DNA of 43,619 nt. It comes from CAZCFB01 sp964511535 (GTDB taxonomy: Bacteria; Myxococcota_A; Polyangia; GCA-2747355; CAZCFB01). The translations under genes and the position numbers were made by a program. The stretch lies in the NCBI GenBank assembly GCA_964511535.1, contig CAZEFW010000071.1, positions 1-43,619 on the forward strand, in the 5' to 3' direction. Positions 33,191 through 40,745 of this stretch are shown piece after piece; position 1 is the stretch's first letter, and every line of letters starts with the position of its first letter. The notes beneath the pieces are model-generated. The model did not search any database. It was not told the DNA's origin and saw only the letters and a list, made by a program, of their open reading frames with translations.

Positions 33191-35668
33191 CTACTTCGCG
33201 GCTGCCGCACCGAGCAGGCCCTGCTTCGTGATGTGCGCCGCCACGAGGCGCGCCAGGCGCAGGTAGCCCTGCTCGATCATGTGCACCCGGTCCACCATGA
33301 CCTTGTCGGCCACCTCCGGGGGGAACTGCTCCAGCACGTCGAGGTAGTGCACGCCCTTCCCGGCGTGCTCGCGGGCCAGCGCCGAAAAGATCCGGTACTG
33401 GCCCGCGCTGCCCGCCACGGGCTCGCCAGGGTTTGCGGCGCGTGCCTTCACGTCGGGCAGAGACACCTCGGGCACAAGCAGCGCCGGCACCCCGCCCTCG
33501 ACGCACGCCTTGACCGCCAGCGCGGCAGAGCGGGCCAGGCACTCCTCTCTGGGACCGCACACCATGTCTCGCGGCGTCGGCCAGCGGCGTTCGATTCGCC
33601 TGCTGACCGACTCCAGGGCCATCACCGCGGCCATGAAGGTGCGCGACTTGACCCCGGCCACGAAGGCGCTGGTCAGCAGCTCCGTGGGCCACCGCAGCCG
33701 CAGGGCGGCGGTGAGCTCCTGTTGGGAGTCGATGTGGGGGTATCGCTTCACGATATCGCGGGCGCGAAGGTAGTGGGCCCAGCCGTCGGGCCCGTCCCCG
33801 TTGTCACCGAAGTAGATCACCACGAGGTCTGGCCGCGAGGGGAGCAGCACCTGCCACAGGTAGATGTACAGGTGGGTGAAGTATGCGCCGGAGACACCGG
33901 CGTTGATGACCTCCACCTTCGAATCGAGCTGCTGGCCCAGCAGGCGCTGGAGCTGGGCAGGGTAGCTGTGCCGGCGCTCGTCCTGGACCCCTGCCCCGTA
34001 TGTGCTCGAGCTGCCCAGGGCGACGATGCGCGTGGTGTTCGCCTCGCGGGCCAGCCGGTGTGTCCGGTGCGCGGCGGAGATGCGCTCCGGCGCGCGGCCC
34101 CCTCGAAGCAGCGACGAGTGGCGCTCGAAGTCCCAGCTCGATGACAGGGCGCTGCCCCGGTCCCAGGAGTAGATCCGCTCCGGGTATTCCCAGCTGCGCA
34201 TGACGGCCTCTACCAGCAGCGGCGCGCAGGCCAGCAGGGCACAGGCCGCCAGCCTCCGGGTGGCTTTGCGCTGGCCGCGGCGCGCCAGGTGGATCACGGT
34301 CAGCAGCAACAGCGGCAGCAACACCGCGGCGAGCTTGACCCCGGCCAGGGGCATGGCCTGGAAGTTGCCTAGCAGCATCATCGGCGCCAGCTGGCCCAGT
34401 CCCACCGCCCAGGTGACGCCCGGCAACGGGGCGGCGAGCGCTGCCGGCACCAGGACCAACATGACGGTCAGCGGCACCAGCAACCACAACAACAGCGGCA
34501 CATGGACAGCGGTGACGTGGTTGTACAGCATGCCGTCGCACACCAGCACGGCCCAGATGAGCAGCGCCGCCCCGGCGGCCAGCACCAACCGCCAGCGCCA
34601 ATCCTCGCGCCCCCCATGGTTACCGCTCGCCGCCACTGCGCCACGCCGCGCGCCGGCCAGTGCGCGCGCCGTGAGCAGGCCGCCCAGGGCGATGAGCGCG
34701 GCGAGGGTGGAGAGAGAGAGCATCGCCCTGAAGCAGAGCATCACGGCGCCATCCAGCGGCGCGAGCAGCAGCAAGGTTCCGGCGGGCGTGGTACCCGGGG
34801 TGAAGCCGCGGCGCGCCGCAAGGAGCCACAGCTCACCCAGGCCGAAACCCACCAGCAACATCAACACCAGGCTCACCAGGTGCAACCCCATGCTCCTGGG
34901 TTCCAGGCCGAGGGCGCGCCCCAGGTCCAGGTGCACCGGCGCCAGGTGGAAGTCGATGTCCAGCCGCTCCAGGAGCATTCCCCCGGCGATCTCCACGATG
35001 CGAACGCGGTCCACGGCCATGAGCAGCGCTGGTGGGGTCGGCTCCAGCGCGAAGGTGCCCTGCTGGCCGCGCATGTCCACCGTGGCCGCCCCGCGCTGCC
35101 CATCCACGCCGAAGCTGACCCTCCCCTCGCTGGAGACCTGCAGCTCCACCTTGACGGCGCCGGTGGTGTCCCGGCTCCGAGGCTGCAGCGCCATCGGGGC
35201 CAGGCGGCGGCTCTGGCCGTCCCGGTCCAGGTAGAGCCCTGTCTTGCTCCGGTCGTCGTCGTCGTACGCCACGGCGTACTGGCCGCGGGGCCCGTCCGCG
35301 AAGACCAGCCGGAAGGAGAGCCGCTGCCGGGCGGCCAGGGTGATCTCCGCCCTGAACGGCGGCTGCAGCGTCTGGCCGGACCGCAGCGTGAGCCGCTCCA
35401 GGTCGGCGCTGTTCAGGTGCGCCAGGCTGTCCAGCACGCGCACCCTCTCCGGGGAGAGCGGCGACAGCTGGCTGGCGGATGGCTGCCAGGTGAATGCGCC
35501 GGTGGGGAACCGCTCCTCCGGGTTGGTCACCAGCGGGTGCAGGGCCACCTGGACCAGGACACATGACGCCAGCACCGCCAGCGCCGCCGCCACGCGGCGC
35601 AGGGGTCGAGAAACCCGGCGGCCACGCTCCTTCGCGGTGGCCGCCTCTCGACGGGTCGACATGTCCAT
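33191..35668 (-). CDS. Polytopic membrane protein with SGNH/GDSL hydrolase domain
   Basis: 825 residues. One membrane helix (about 25-45) is followed by an extracytoplasmic beta-rich region (about 60-255, lectin-like in character), then about seven hydrophobic segments (260-485), then an SGNH-type domain (about 545-815). Hydrolase motifs: IVALGSSSTYGAG (likely nucleophile Ser554), YFGDNGDGPDG in block III, and MVDRVHMIEQGY (Asp793, His796) as the acid-base pair. It probably acylates or deacylates a surface polymer, like SGNH domains fused to membrane acyltransferases, although the membrane part here does not look like the acyltransferase-3 family. It diverges from the PilZ gene. Confidence 0.85.
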   Translation of the reverse strand: MDMSTRREAATAKERGRRVSRPLRRVAAALAVLASCVLVQVALHPLVTNPEERFPTGAFTWQPSASQLSPLSPERVRVLDSLAHLNSADLERLTLRSGQTLQPPFRAEITLAARQRLSFRLVFADGPRGQYAVAYDDDDRSKTGLYLDRDGQSRRLAPMALQPRSRDTTGAVKVELQVSSEGRVSFGVDGQRGAATVDMRGQQGTFALEPTPPALLMAVDRVRIVEIAGGMLLERLDIDFHLAPVHLDLGRALGLEPRSMGLHLVSLVLMLLVGFGLGELWLLAARRGFTPGTTPAGTLLLLAPLDGAVMLCFRAMLSLSTLAALIALGGLLTARALAGARRGAVAASGNHGGREDWRWRLVLAAGAALLIWAVLVCDGMLYNHVTAVHVPLLLWLLVPLTVMLVLVPAALAAPLPGVTWAVGLGQLAPMMLLGNFQAMPLAGVKLAAVLLPLLLLTVIHLARRGQRKATRRLAACALLACAPLLVEAVMRSWEYPERIYSWDRGSALSSSWDFERHSSLLRGGRAPERISAAHRTHRLAREANTTRIVALGSSSTYGAGVQDERRHSYPAQLQRLLGQQLDSKVEVINAGVSGAYFTHLYIYLWQVLLPSRPDLVVIYFGDNGDGPDGWAHYLRARDIVKRYPHIDSQQELTAALRLRWPTELLTSAFVAGVKSRTFMAAVMALESVSRRIERRWPTPRDMVCGPREECLARSAALAVKACVEGGVPALLVPEVSLPDVKARAANPGEPVAGSAGQYRIFSALAREHAGKGVHYLDVLEQFPPEVADKVMVDRVHMIEQGYLRLARLVAAHITKQGLLGAAAAK

Positions 35669-35801
35669 GATGATCAGAAACTAGCACAGCGCGGGGCGCG
35701 CCGGGGCCAGCCCGCGCGCTCCCCGCGCTGGCGCTGCTCTGCGCGGACCTGCGCCAACGAATCCGGGTGCGCGCGCATCATTTCACCGCTAGCATTGCGC
35801 C

Positions 35802-36179
35802 ATGGAGCAAAAGAAGCTTACGCCGAGAGCCCGGCGCGTGGATGTCTCCTCCGGGGCGGTGGTGATCGTGGAGGAGGAGCGGCACGCGTTCCGGATCAAG
35901 AACATCGGCGCCACCGGGGTGCTGGTGGTGGGCCAGGCGACGCTCAAGCCAGGCACACGCCTGCAGCTGGAGCTAACCCTGCCGAAGATCACGCGCCCGC
36001 TCGAGGTGGACGGCGTGGTGGTGCGCCACGCGGCCCGCGGGGGCGCGGACCTGCTGGGCATCAAGTTCGAAAACAGATCCGCGGCGATCGACGGTGCGTT
36101 CGAGCGGTTCCTCGGCTGGTACGAGCCCCTGCGCAAGAAGCGCGAGGAGCAGAAGGCGGCTGAGCGCGGCGACCTCTAG
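35802..36179 (+). CDS. PilZ-like domain protein (myxobacterial variant)
   Basis: 125 residues, single domain, no signal. Elements of a PilZ fold: an Arg-rich start (KLTPRARRVDVS), NIGATGVLVVG in the place of the canonical D/NxSxxG, and GADLLGIKFEN near the end, as in the TIGR02266-type PilZ variant frequent in Myxococcus. Because the Ser of the second motif is replaced by Gly, c-di-GMP binding is uncertain. Possible roles are motility or surface regulation. No ribosome site stands out. The LRR gene follows 82 bp later. Confidence 0.75.
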   Translation: MEQKKLTPRARRVDVSSGAVVIVEEERHAFRIKNIGATGVLVVGQATLKPGTRLQLELTLPKITRPLEVDGVVVRHAARGGADLLGIKFENRSAAIDGAFERFLGWYEPLRKKREEQKAAERGDL

Positions 36180-36261
36180 CACCTCATCTACTTCAAGCGG
36201 CGCCGGCTGGTCGGGCCTCCAGTTGGATTGTGCCACGGCACAGGATCCGTAGACTTGGGGC

Positions 36262-38322
36262 ATGAAGACCATCCGCTACCCGTCCATGACGGGCCCGCAG
36301 CACGAGGGGGCCGTGTTCTTCTCGCTGGAGGCCGCGCTGCAGGCGCCAGACCGGGCCGAAGAGCTGCGCATCTCGGACTACTGCTCGTCGCTGGAGGGCA
36401 TCGCGCGGCTGAAGAACCTGAAGCGCCTGGTGGTGGACCAGCTGAGCTGCAGCGATCCGGCCCGCTGCCTCTCCCGGCTCCCCGACGAGCTGGGTGAGCT
36501 GGAGCACCTGGAACAGCTGCTGGTGGAGAACGTCGGCCGTCTGGACGCGCTGCCCGCCGCCGTGGGCCGCCTCGCCCGACTTGAGGAGCTGCGCATCACA
36601 GGGGTGTACCCGCGGGTGGCCGAGCTGCCCGACGAGATCGGCAGGCTCCATCAGCTGCGGACCCTGGTGCTGGACTTCAAGGCGCTGCGGCGCATCCCGG
36701 CCACGGTGGGCGAGCTGAAGCGCCTGGAGACCCTGGCCATCTGCGGCTCCGGGGTGACCGAGCTGCCCGACGAGATCAGGCGGCTCAAGAACCTCAGCCG
36801 CGTCGCCTTCGAGCACAACCGCCGACCGCGGCGCAAGCGCGGGGAGCCGGACACCAACCTGTACCGCTCCCTTGAGCTGGCCCAGCTGCAGGGGTGCAGG
36901 GAGCTGATCCTGAGCGACGAGCTGCTGGCCTGCCTGCCCGAGGAACACGACGGCTTCCCACGGCTGGAGCGGCTGGAGATCCTGACCCCCGACCTGTCGG
37001 CCTCCCGGCTCGGTCCCTGCCCCCGGCTTGAGCGCGCCGACGTGCTGGCGTACCGGAGCGACAGCCCGATGGATTACAGCGCCATCTTCGGCGCCCTGGC
37101 AGGGGCGCCGCGCCTGCGCTCTCTGCGGCTCAGCGACCGCGAGGTCACGAGCCTGCCCGCCGGCCTGGGCGCGCTGAGTCCTCTGCAAAGCCTGTGGCTC
37201 GAGGTAGAGGAGCTGGCCCAGATCCCCGATGACCTGGGCCAGCTGTCCGGGCTGACCGACCTCTTCCTGGAGACGAACCGCCGCGCCACCTTGCCACGCA
37301 GCCTCGGTGGGCTGAAAGCGCTCAGGACTTTCATCTTCAACGGAGACCCCGCCGCCTTGCCAGACAGCGTGGCCGACTTGGGCCAGCTCGAGACCCTGGA
37401 GGTGCGGGGCTGGGCCCCCGAGGACGCGACCTCCACCGCCTTGCCCGCCGTGGTCTGCCGCCTGGTCAACCTCCGGCGGCTGGGGCTCACCGTTGACTAC
37501 CTCGAGGGGCTGCCTGCTGGACTGGACGCGCTGGAGAGACTGGAGGAGCTGCACATCTGCAGCGAGCGGTTGCGGCAGATCCCACCGGAGGTCCTGTCGC
37601 TGCCGCGGCTCCGGCGACTGGCGCTGTCCGGGGGCCAGTGCGAGCAATTCCCCGACAGCTTCGCGGGGCTGCAGCAGCTGCGGTACCTCCGCCTGGAGCT
37701 TCCCGGAGTCTCCGCCTTGCCCGATGATCTCGGCAGCCTGCCCAACCTCGAGCAGCTGATCATCAACTCGGACCGGCTGCTGTTCCTGCCCCCCTCCTGC
37801 GCCGACCTGGGCCACCTCGAGCTGCTCAACCTGCGCCTGCACCCGGATCACTTCGCGCCAGACGCCGGCGGAATCCCCCTGGCAGACCGCCTGCCGGCGG
37901 GCATCAAGCTGTGCAGCGTGGGGGGCGTGGACTTCGACGCCATGGCGCGGGCGGCATCGAAGATGCGCGACCTGAAGCTGCTGTACATCAACGACGCGGG
38001 CAACGCGGGCGACATCAAGCTGCCCGGCATCCGCAAGGTGCCGGACGAGCTGGCGCAGGCGGGCGCGCTGGTGTTCCTGCAGGTGGTGCGCAACATCGGC
38101 AAGCCGGCGCGGCGCAAGGTGGCCGAGTGCCTGCCGGGCGGCACCTGGAAGAAGTACTACTCATTCTTCAGCTACTACGACCGGGACCCCGCGGGCCAGG
38201 ACCACACCGGGATCACCGATCTGTTCCGCGAGCTCGACGCCGGCAGGACGTTGCACGTGATGGAGCAGACCCTCTGGGAGCAGCCGTTCAACGACCGCCA
38301 CCCCCAGCTGAGGTTCTGGTAG
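36262..38322 (+). CDS. Cytoplasmic leucine-rich-repeat protein
   Basis: 686 residues without a signal peptide or membrane segment. From about 30 to 540 it is made of LRR units of 22-24 residues (for example ELPDEIGRLHQLRTLVLDF, LPAGLGALSPLQSLWLEV, LPDDLGSLPNLEQLIINS), around 18-20 in all. A C-terminal region of ~145 residues differs: VGGVDFDAMARAASKMRDLK, LPGGTWKKYYSFFSYYD and a final DRHPQLRFW. Such proteins bind other proteins; the partner is unknown. The start is the ATG after GGGG; the upstream region has no strong promoter. The C-terminal domain is not recognised. Confidence 0.88.
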   Translation: MKTIRYPSMTGPQHEGAVFFSLEAALQAPDRAEELRISDYCSSLEGIARLKNLKRLVVDQLSCSDPARCLSRLPDELGELEHLEQLLVENVGRLDALPAAVGRLARLEELRITGVYPRVAELPDEIGRLHQLRTLVLDFKALRRIPATVGELKRLETLAICGSGVTELPDEIRRLKNLSRVAFEHNRRPRRKRGEPDTNLYRSLELAQLQGCRELILSDELLACLPEEHDGFPRLERLEILTPDLSASRLGPCPRLERADVLAYRSDSPMDYSAIFGALAGAPRLRSLRLSDREVTSLPAGLGALSPLQSLWLEVEELAQIPDDLGQLSGLTDLFLETNRRATLPRSLGGLKALRTFIFNGDPAALPDSVADLGQLETLEVRGWAPEDATSTALPAVVCRLVNLRRLGLTVDYLEGLPAGLDALERLEELHICSERLRQIPPEVLSLPRLRRLALSGGQCEQFPDSFAGLQQLRYLRLELPGVSALPDDLGSLPNLEQLIINSDRLLFLPPSCADLGHLELLNLRLHPDHFAPDAGGIPLADRLPAGIKLCSVGGVDFDAMARAASKMRDLKLLYINDAGNAGDIKLPGIRKVPDELAQAGALVFLQVVRNIGKPARRKVAECLPGGTWKKYYSFFSYYDRDPAGQDHTGITDLFRELDAGRTLHVMEQTLWEQPFNDRHPQLRFW

Positions 38323-38476
38323 CAGCCGCTCCCACCTCCGCGGACCGCTTGTGGCGTTTTGATAGCAACTGCAGTGGCCAGATCTGTTCTTTTCGGTCAG
38401 GTCTCGAGTCCCCACCTGGCCCTGCTCTGGAACAAATAAATCCCAGTTTCGCGTAGTTGGAGCGATGCGCCCTCGC

Positions 38477-38492
38477 TGGCACGTGGGATGCA
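38477..38492 (+). promoter_or_regulatory. Sigma-54 (RpoN) promoter
   Basis: TGGCACGTGGGATGCA has a perfect -24 element (TGGCACG) and a near-perfect -12 (ATGCA for TTGCA), with GG and GC exactly 10 bases apart. Transcription would start near 38503, leaving a 42-base leader with GGAGG before the ATG at 38545. It shows that the ATG at 38488, which lies inside the promoter, is not the start. Confidence 0.8.
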
Positions 38493-38544
38493 CCTGGCCT
38501 GGCTGGATTTCCAGTCCTCTCAACGGGACGCGGAGGGAAACGAG

Positions 38545-39213
38545 ATGACCAGGTTAATGCTCAACGTCGGCTGCGCGCTCCTGATGCTGCAGCTGGCCCT
38601 GCCGGCCACGGCCACGGCTGGCGGGAGCTCGGGAGGGAACCAGGGGCGCGGGTACCGCAAGGCCCGCGTGGTCAAGCCGGTCAAGAAGCATCGCCGGTAC
38701 AGGACGAAGCACCGCAGCAAGCGCGTGATCAAGCGCGGGCGCAAGGCCGCGGGGCTGAAGCGCAAGCGCATCGCGGCGCGCAAGAAGGTCACCAAACAGA
38801 AGGTTCGCAAGACCAACAAGAAGCGCCAGGTCAAGACGCGCAAGGCCACCCGGAGCCGGCGCCATGTGAAGCTGTCCCTGCGGCGCTTCGGCAAGGCCGA
38901 GCGCGCGCAGATGATGAAGCTGATGGCCAGCAAGCGGGTGCGCGGCTCACGCCAGGCGCAGCAGCTCGTGGCGGAGTTCATCCGGCTCAAGGCGGTCAGC
39001 GGCAAGGGCATGCCCTTCGGCGTCAAGGCCCTGTCCAGCATGACCCGCTCCTCGCGCTGGTCACCGCGGCGCATGGCCAACCTGGCCAAGGTGCTCAAGC
39101 TGGCGCGCTACATCGCCAAACGAGACAAGGTGAGCGTCAGCAAGGCGTTCGGCAAGGCGCTCAAGGCCGCCGGCGTGCACAAGAAGTACTCGCGCGGCGC
39201 GTGCGGGGCATAG
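38545..39213 (+). CDS. Exported, extremely basic Lys/Arg-rich protein
   Basis: 222 residues from the ATG at 38545 (GGAGG upstream). A signal peptide (MTRLMLNVGCALLMLQLALP, cleavage near ATA-GG) is followed by about 85 residues dominated by Lys and Arg (VKPVKKHRRYRTKHRSKR, KRKRIAARKKVTKQKVRK), histone- or protamine-like in composition. The C-terminal half is helical and still basic (FGKAERAQMMKLMASKRVRG, MANLAKVLKLARYIAKRDK). No family is recognised. It could bind extracellular DNA or acidic polysaccharide, or be the amine-bearing substrate of the ligase-like protein encoded 11 bp downstream. It is the first gene of a sigma-54-driven pair. Confidence 0.75.
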   Translation: MTRLMLNVGCALLMLQLALPATATAGGSSGGNQGRGYRKARVVKPVKKHRRYRTKHRSKRVIKRGRKAAGLKRKRIAARKKVTKQKVRKTNKKRQVKTRKATRSRRHVKLSLRRFGKAERAQMMKLMASKRVRGSRQAQQLVAEFIRLKAVSGKGMPFGVKALSSMTRSSRWSPRRMANLAKVLKLARYIAKRDKVSVSKAFGKALKAAGVHKKYSRGACGA

Positions 39214-39224
39214 GAGGGAGGGCC

Positions 39225-40559
39225 ATGAAGACCAACGTGAACAGGAAAAGATTCAGCGCGGCGGCAGCGCTGGTGGCGCTCTGCCTGGTGGCACTGGCGG
39301 CGCCGACGCCGGCCCAGGCCCAGCCATGCGCCGAGGTATTCGAGCAGCTGTACCCCGAGGGGCCGGACCCCCAGGTGCGGCATATCCTCAACCACCAGGA
39401 CGGCGAGATCACCTACGGCCTGGAGGCCGAGTTCGCCATCAAGAAGGCCCCCGGCATCCTCGAGTGGTACAGGGTCAACACCATCCCCGAGGAGCAGTGG
39501 CTGGCCATGTCCACCGACGAGCGCATGAGCAAGGTCAACGGCAAGGGCTACGGCATGGTCAAGACCAGCCGCGCGCCCGACTGGGTGCTCGACAAGCTCT
39601 CGTCCGACCCGGGCGGCGCCGAGATCATCACCAAGCCCACCAACAGCCTCGAGACCGCCTTCAAGTGGATCAAGCAGGTTGAGGACCTGGCCGGCGGCAC
39701 CGGCCCCGGCGGGCGCAGCAAGGCGTTCTACTGGCAGGGCAACATCGCCCACAAGCGCGGCAACGCCGGCGAGTACACCCGCAAGCAGCGCGACGGCATC
39801 ATGGGCTACGTCAAGATCACCGCCGACCTGGCCCAGTTCGGCAAGCTGGTCAACGGCTACAAGCACCACAAGAACAAGAGCTCCTTTATCCCGGGGGCCA
39901 ACCTGAACCACGGCGTGCTCGGCCCGATGAACACCACCAAGGAGGCCGAGATCAAGAAGGAGCTCGACGCCGCCAGCCGGGGCGAGAAGAACAACAGCCA
40001 CACCCACTACCTGCAGGGCACCTACTACCGCACCTGGGCCTACGGCGAGGGGCGCAACGGCATGGAGACCCGCGACCCGCACAAGGAGGTCGGGGTGCTC
40101 AAGCGTGAGCTGCGGCGCATGACCCACGGCCTGCAGAAGGGCTTCGACGCGTACAAGCCGTTCAAGCAGGTCAAGGTGCTGGACGAGACGGCAGACTTCG
40201 CCAAGCTGAGCGAGCCGGTGCGCCAGATGCTCGGGCGCATCCAGCGCAAGAAGCCTGACGGCACCACCCAGAGCATCAGCAACTTCAAGGGCCGCTACGC
40301 CCTGCCCATGCGCGACTACGAGTCGTTCTACCCGGCCGCCCTCGGCCTGTCGGGTGACAAGGCGAGCGCCTTCAAGAACAAGGTGCGCACGGCCCGCGGC
40401 GAGTATGTCACCACCCTCGAGCGCATCGCCGGCGACCAGTCACTGGACAACTTCGCCAAGCGCGACAGGATCCACATCGCCATGGGCAAGTTCGCCGCCG
40501 ACTCGGGCATCTACCAGGCCATCGACAGCCACCTGGCGACCAAGGTCATCGGCCGCTAG
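39225..40559 (+). CDS. Exported protein with amidoligase/GCS-like motifs
   Basis: 444 residues from the ATG at 39225 (GGAGGGAGGG upstream). Residues 1-32 form a clear signal peptide (cleavage near AQA-QP). The mature N-terminus has EITYGLEAEF (61-70), like the opening strand of amidoligase and glutamate-cysteine ligase folds (G-x-E-x-E-F), followed by GGAEIITKPTNSLETAFKWI (130-149), like their E-x-x-S/T-P block. Later polar motifs are WQGNIAHKRG (170-179), HTHY (259-262) and GRNGMETRDPHKEV (276-289). If correct this is a carboxylate-amine ligase fold. Such enzymes need ATP, which is odd for an exported protein; it may use another donor or have lost ligase activity. The assignment is tentative. 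Confidence 0.7.
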   Translation: MKTNVNRKRFSAAAALVALCLVALAAPTPAQAQPCAEVFEQLYPEGPDPQVRHILNHQDGEITYGLEAEFAIKKAPGILEWYRVNTIPEEQWLAMSTDERMSKVNGKGYGMVKTSRAPDWVLDKLSSDPGGAEIITKPTNSLETAFKWIKQVEDLAGGTGPGGRSKAFYWQGNIAHKRGNAGEYTRKQRDGIMGYVKITADLAQFGKLVNGYKHHKNKSSFIPGANLNHGVLGPMNTTKEAEIKKELDAASRGEKNNSHTHYLQGTYYRTWAYGEGRNGMETRDPHKEVGVLKRELRRMTHGLQKGFDAYKPFKQVKVLDETADFAKLSEPVRQMLGRIQRKKPDGTTQSISNFKGRYALPMRDYESFYPAALGLSGDKASAFKNKVRTARGEYVTTLERIAGDQSLDNFAKRDRIHIAMGKFAADSGIYQAIDSHLATKVIGR

Positions 40560-40566
40560 AGGTCTA

Positions 40567-40584
40567 CCTCGCGCGACCGCGAGG
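40567..40584 (+). terminator. Stem-loop after the amidoligase-like gene
   Basis: CCTCGCG-CGAC-CGCGAGG forms a perfect 7-bp stem with a 4-base loop, 7 bases after the stop. No T-run follows. It is a candidate transcript end or 3' stabilising stem. Confidence 0.35.
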
Positions 40585-40636
40585 GCCAGAGCCCCCATCT
40601 GTTCATCCGCGGCAAGCAGCGCAGGACCCCAACGGC

Positions 40637-40735
40637 GTTCTGCCCATCAGGCTCCTCTCCTTCAACGTCCTCGCCGGCGTCCGGACCACCGCCGCCAGTG
40701 TGAGCGAGATCTACTGCCTGGCCGGAAGCACGTCG
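40637..40735 (+). pseudogene. Possible remnant of an endonuclease/exonuclease/phosphatase-family gene
   Basis: In the 186-bp gap between convergent genes one frame reads VLPIRLLSFNVLAGVRTT, close to the conserved start of endonuclease/exonuclease/phosphatase-family proteins (R-x-L-S/T-F/Y-N-V). There is no start codon before it, and the rest of the domain is missing. It is a likely gene fragment, or chance. Confidence 0.25.
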
Positions 40736-40745
40736 CGTGACCGGA

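Noticed and set aside
38488..38544. Earlier ATG for the basic protein
   Set aside because: It falls inside the sigma-54 promoter, and the signal peptide starts at 38545.
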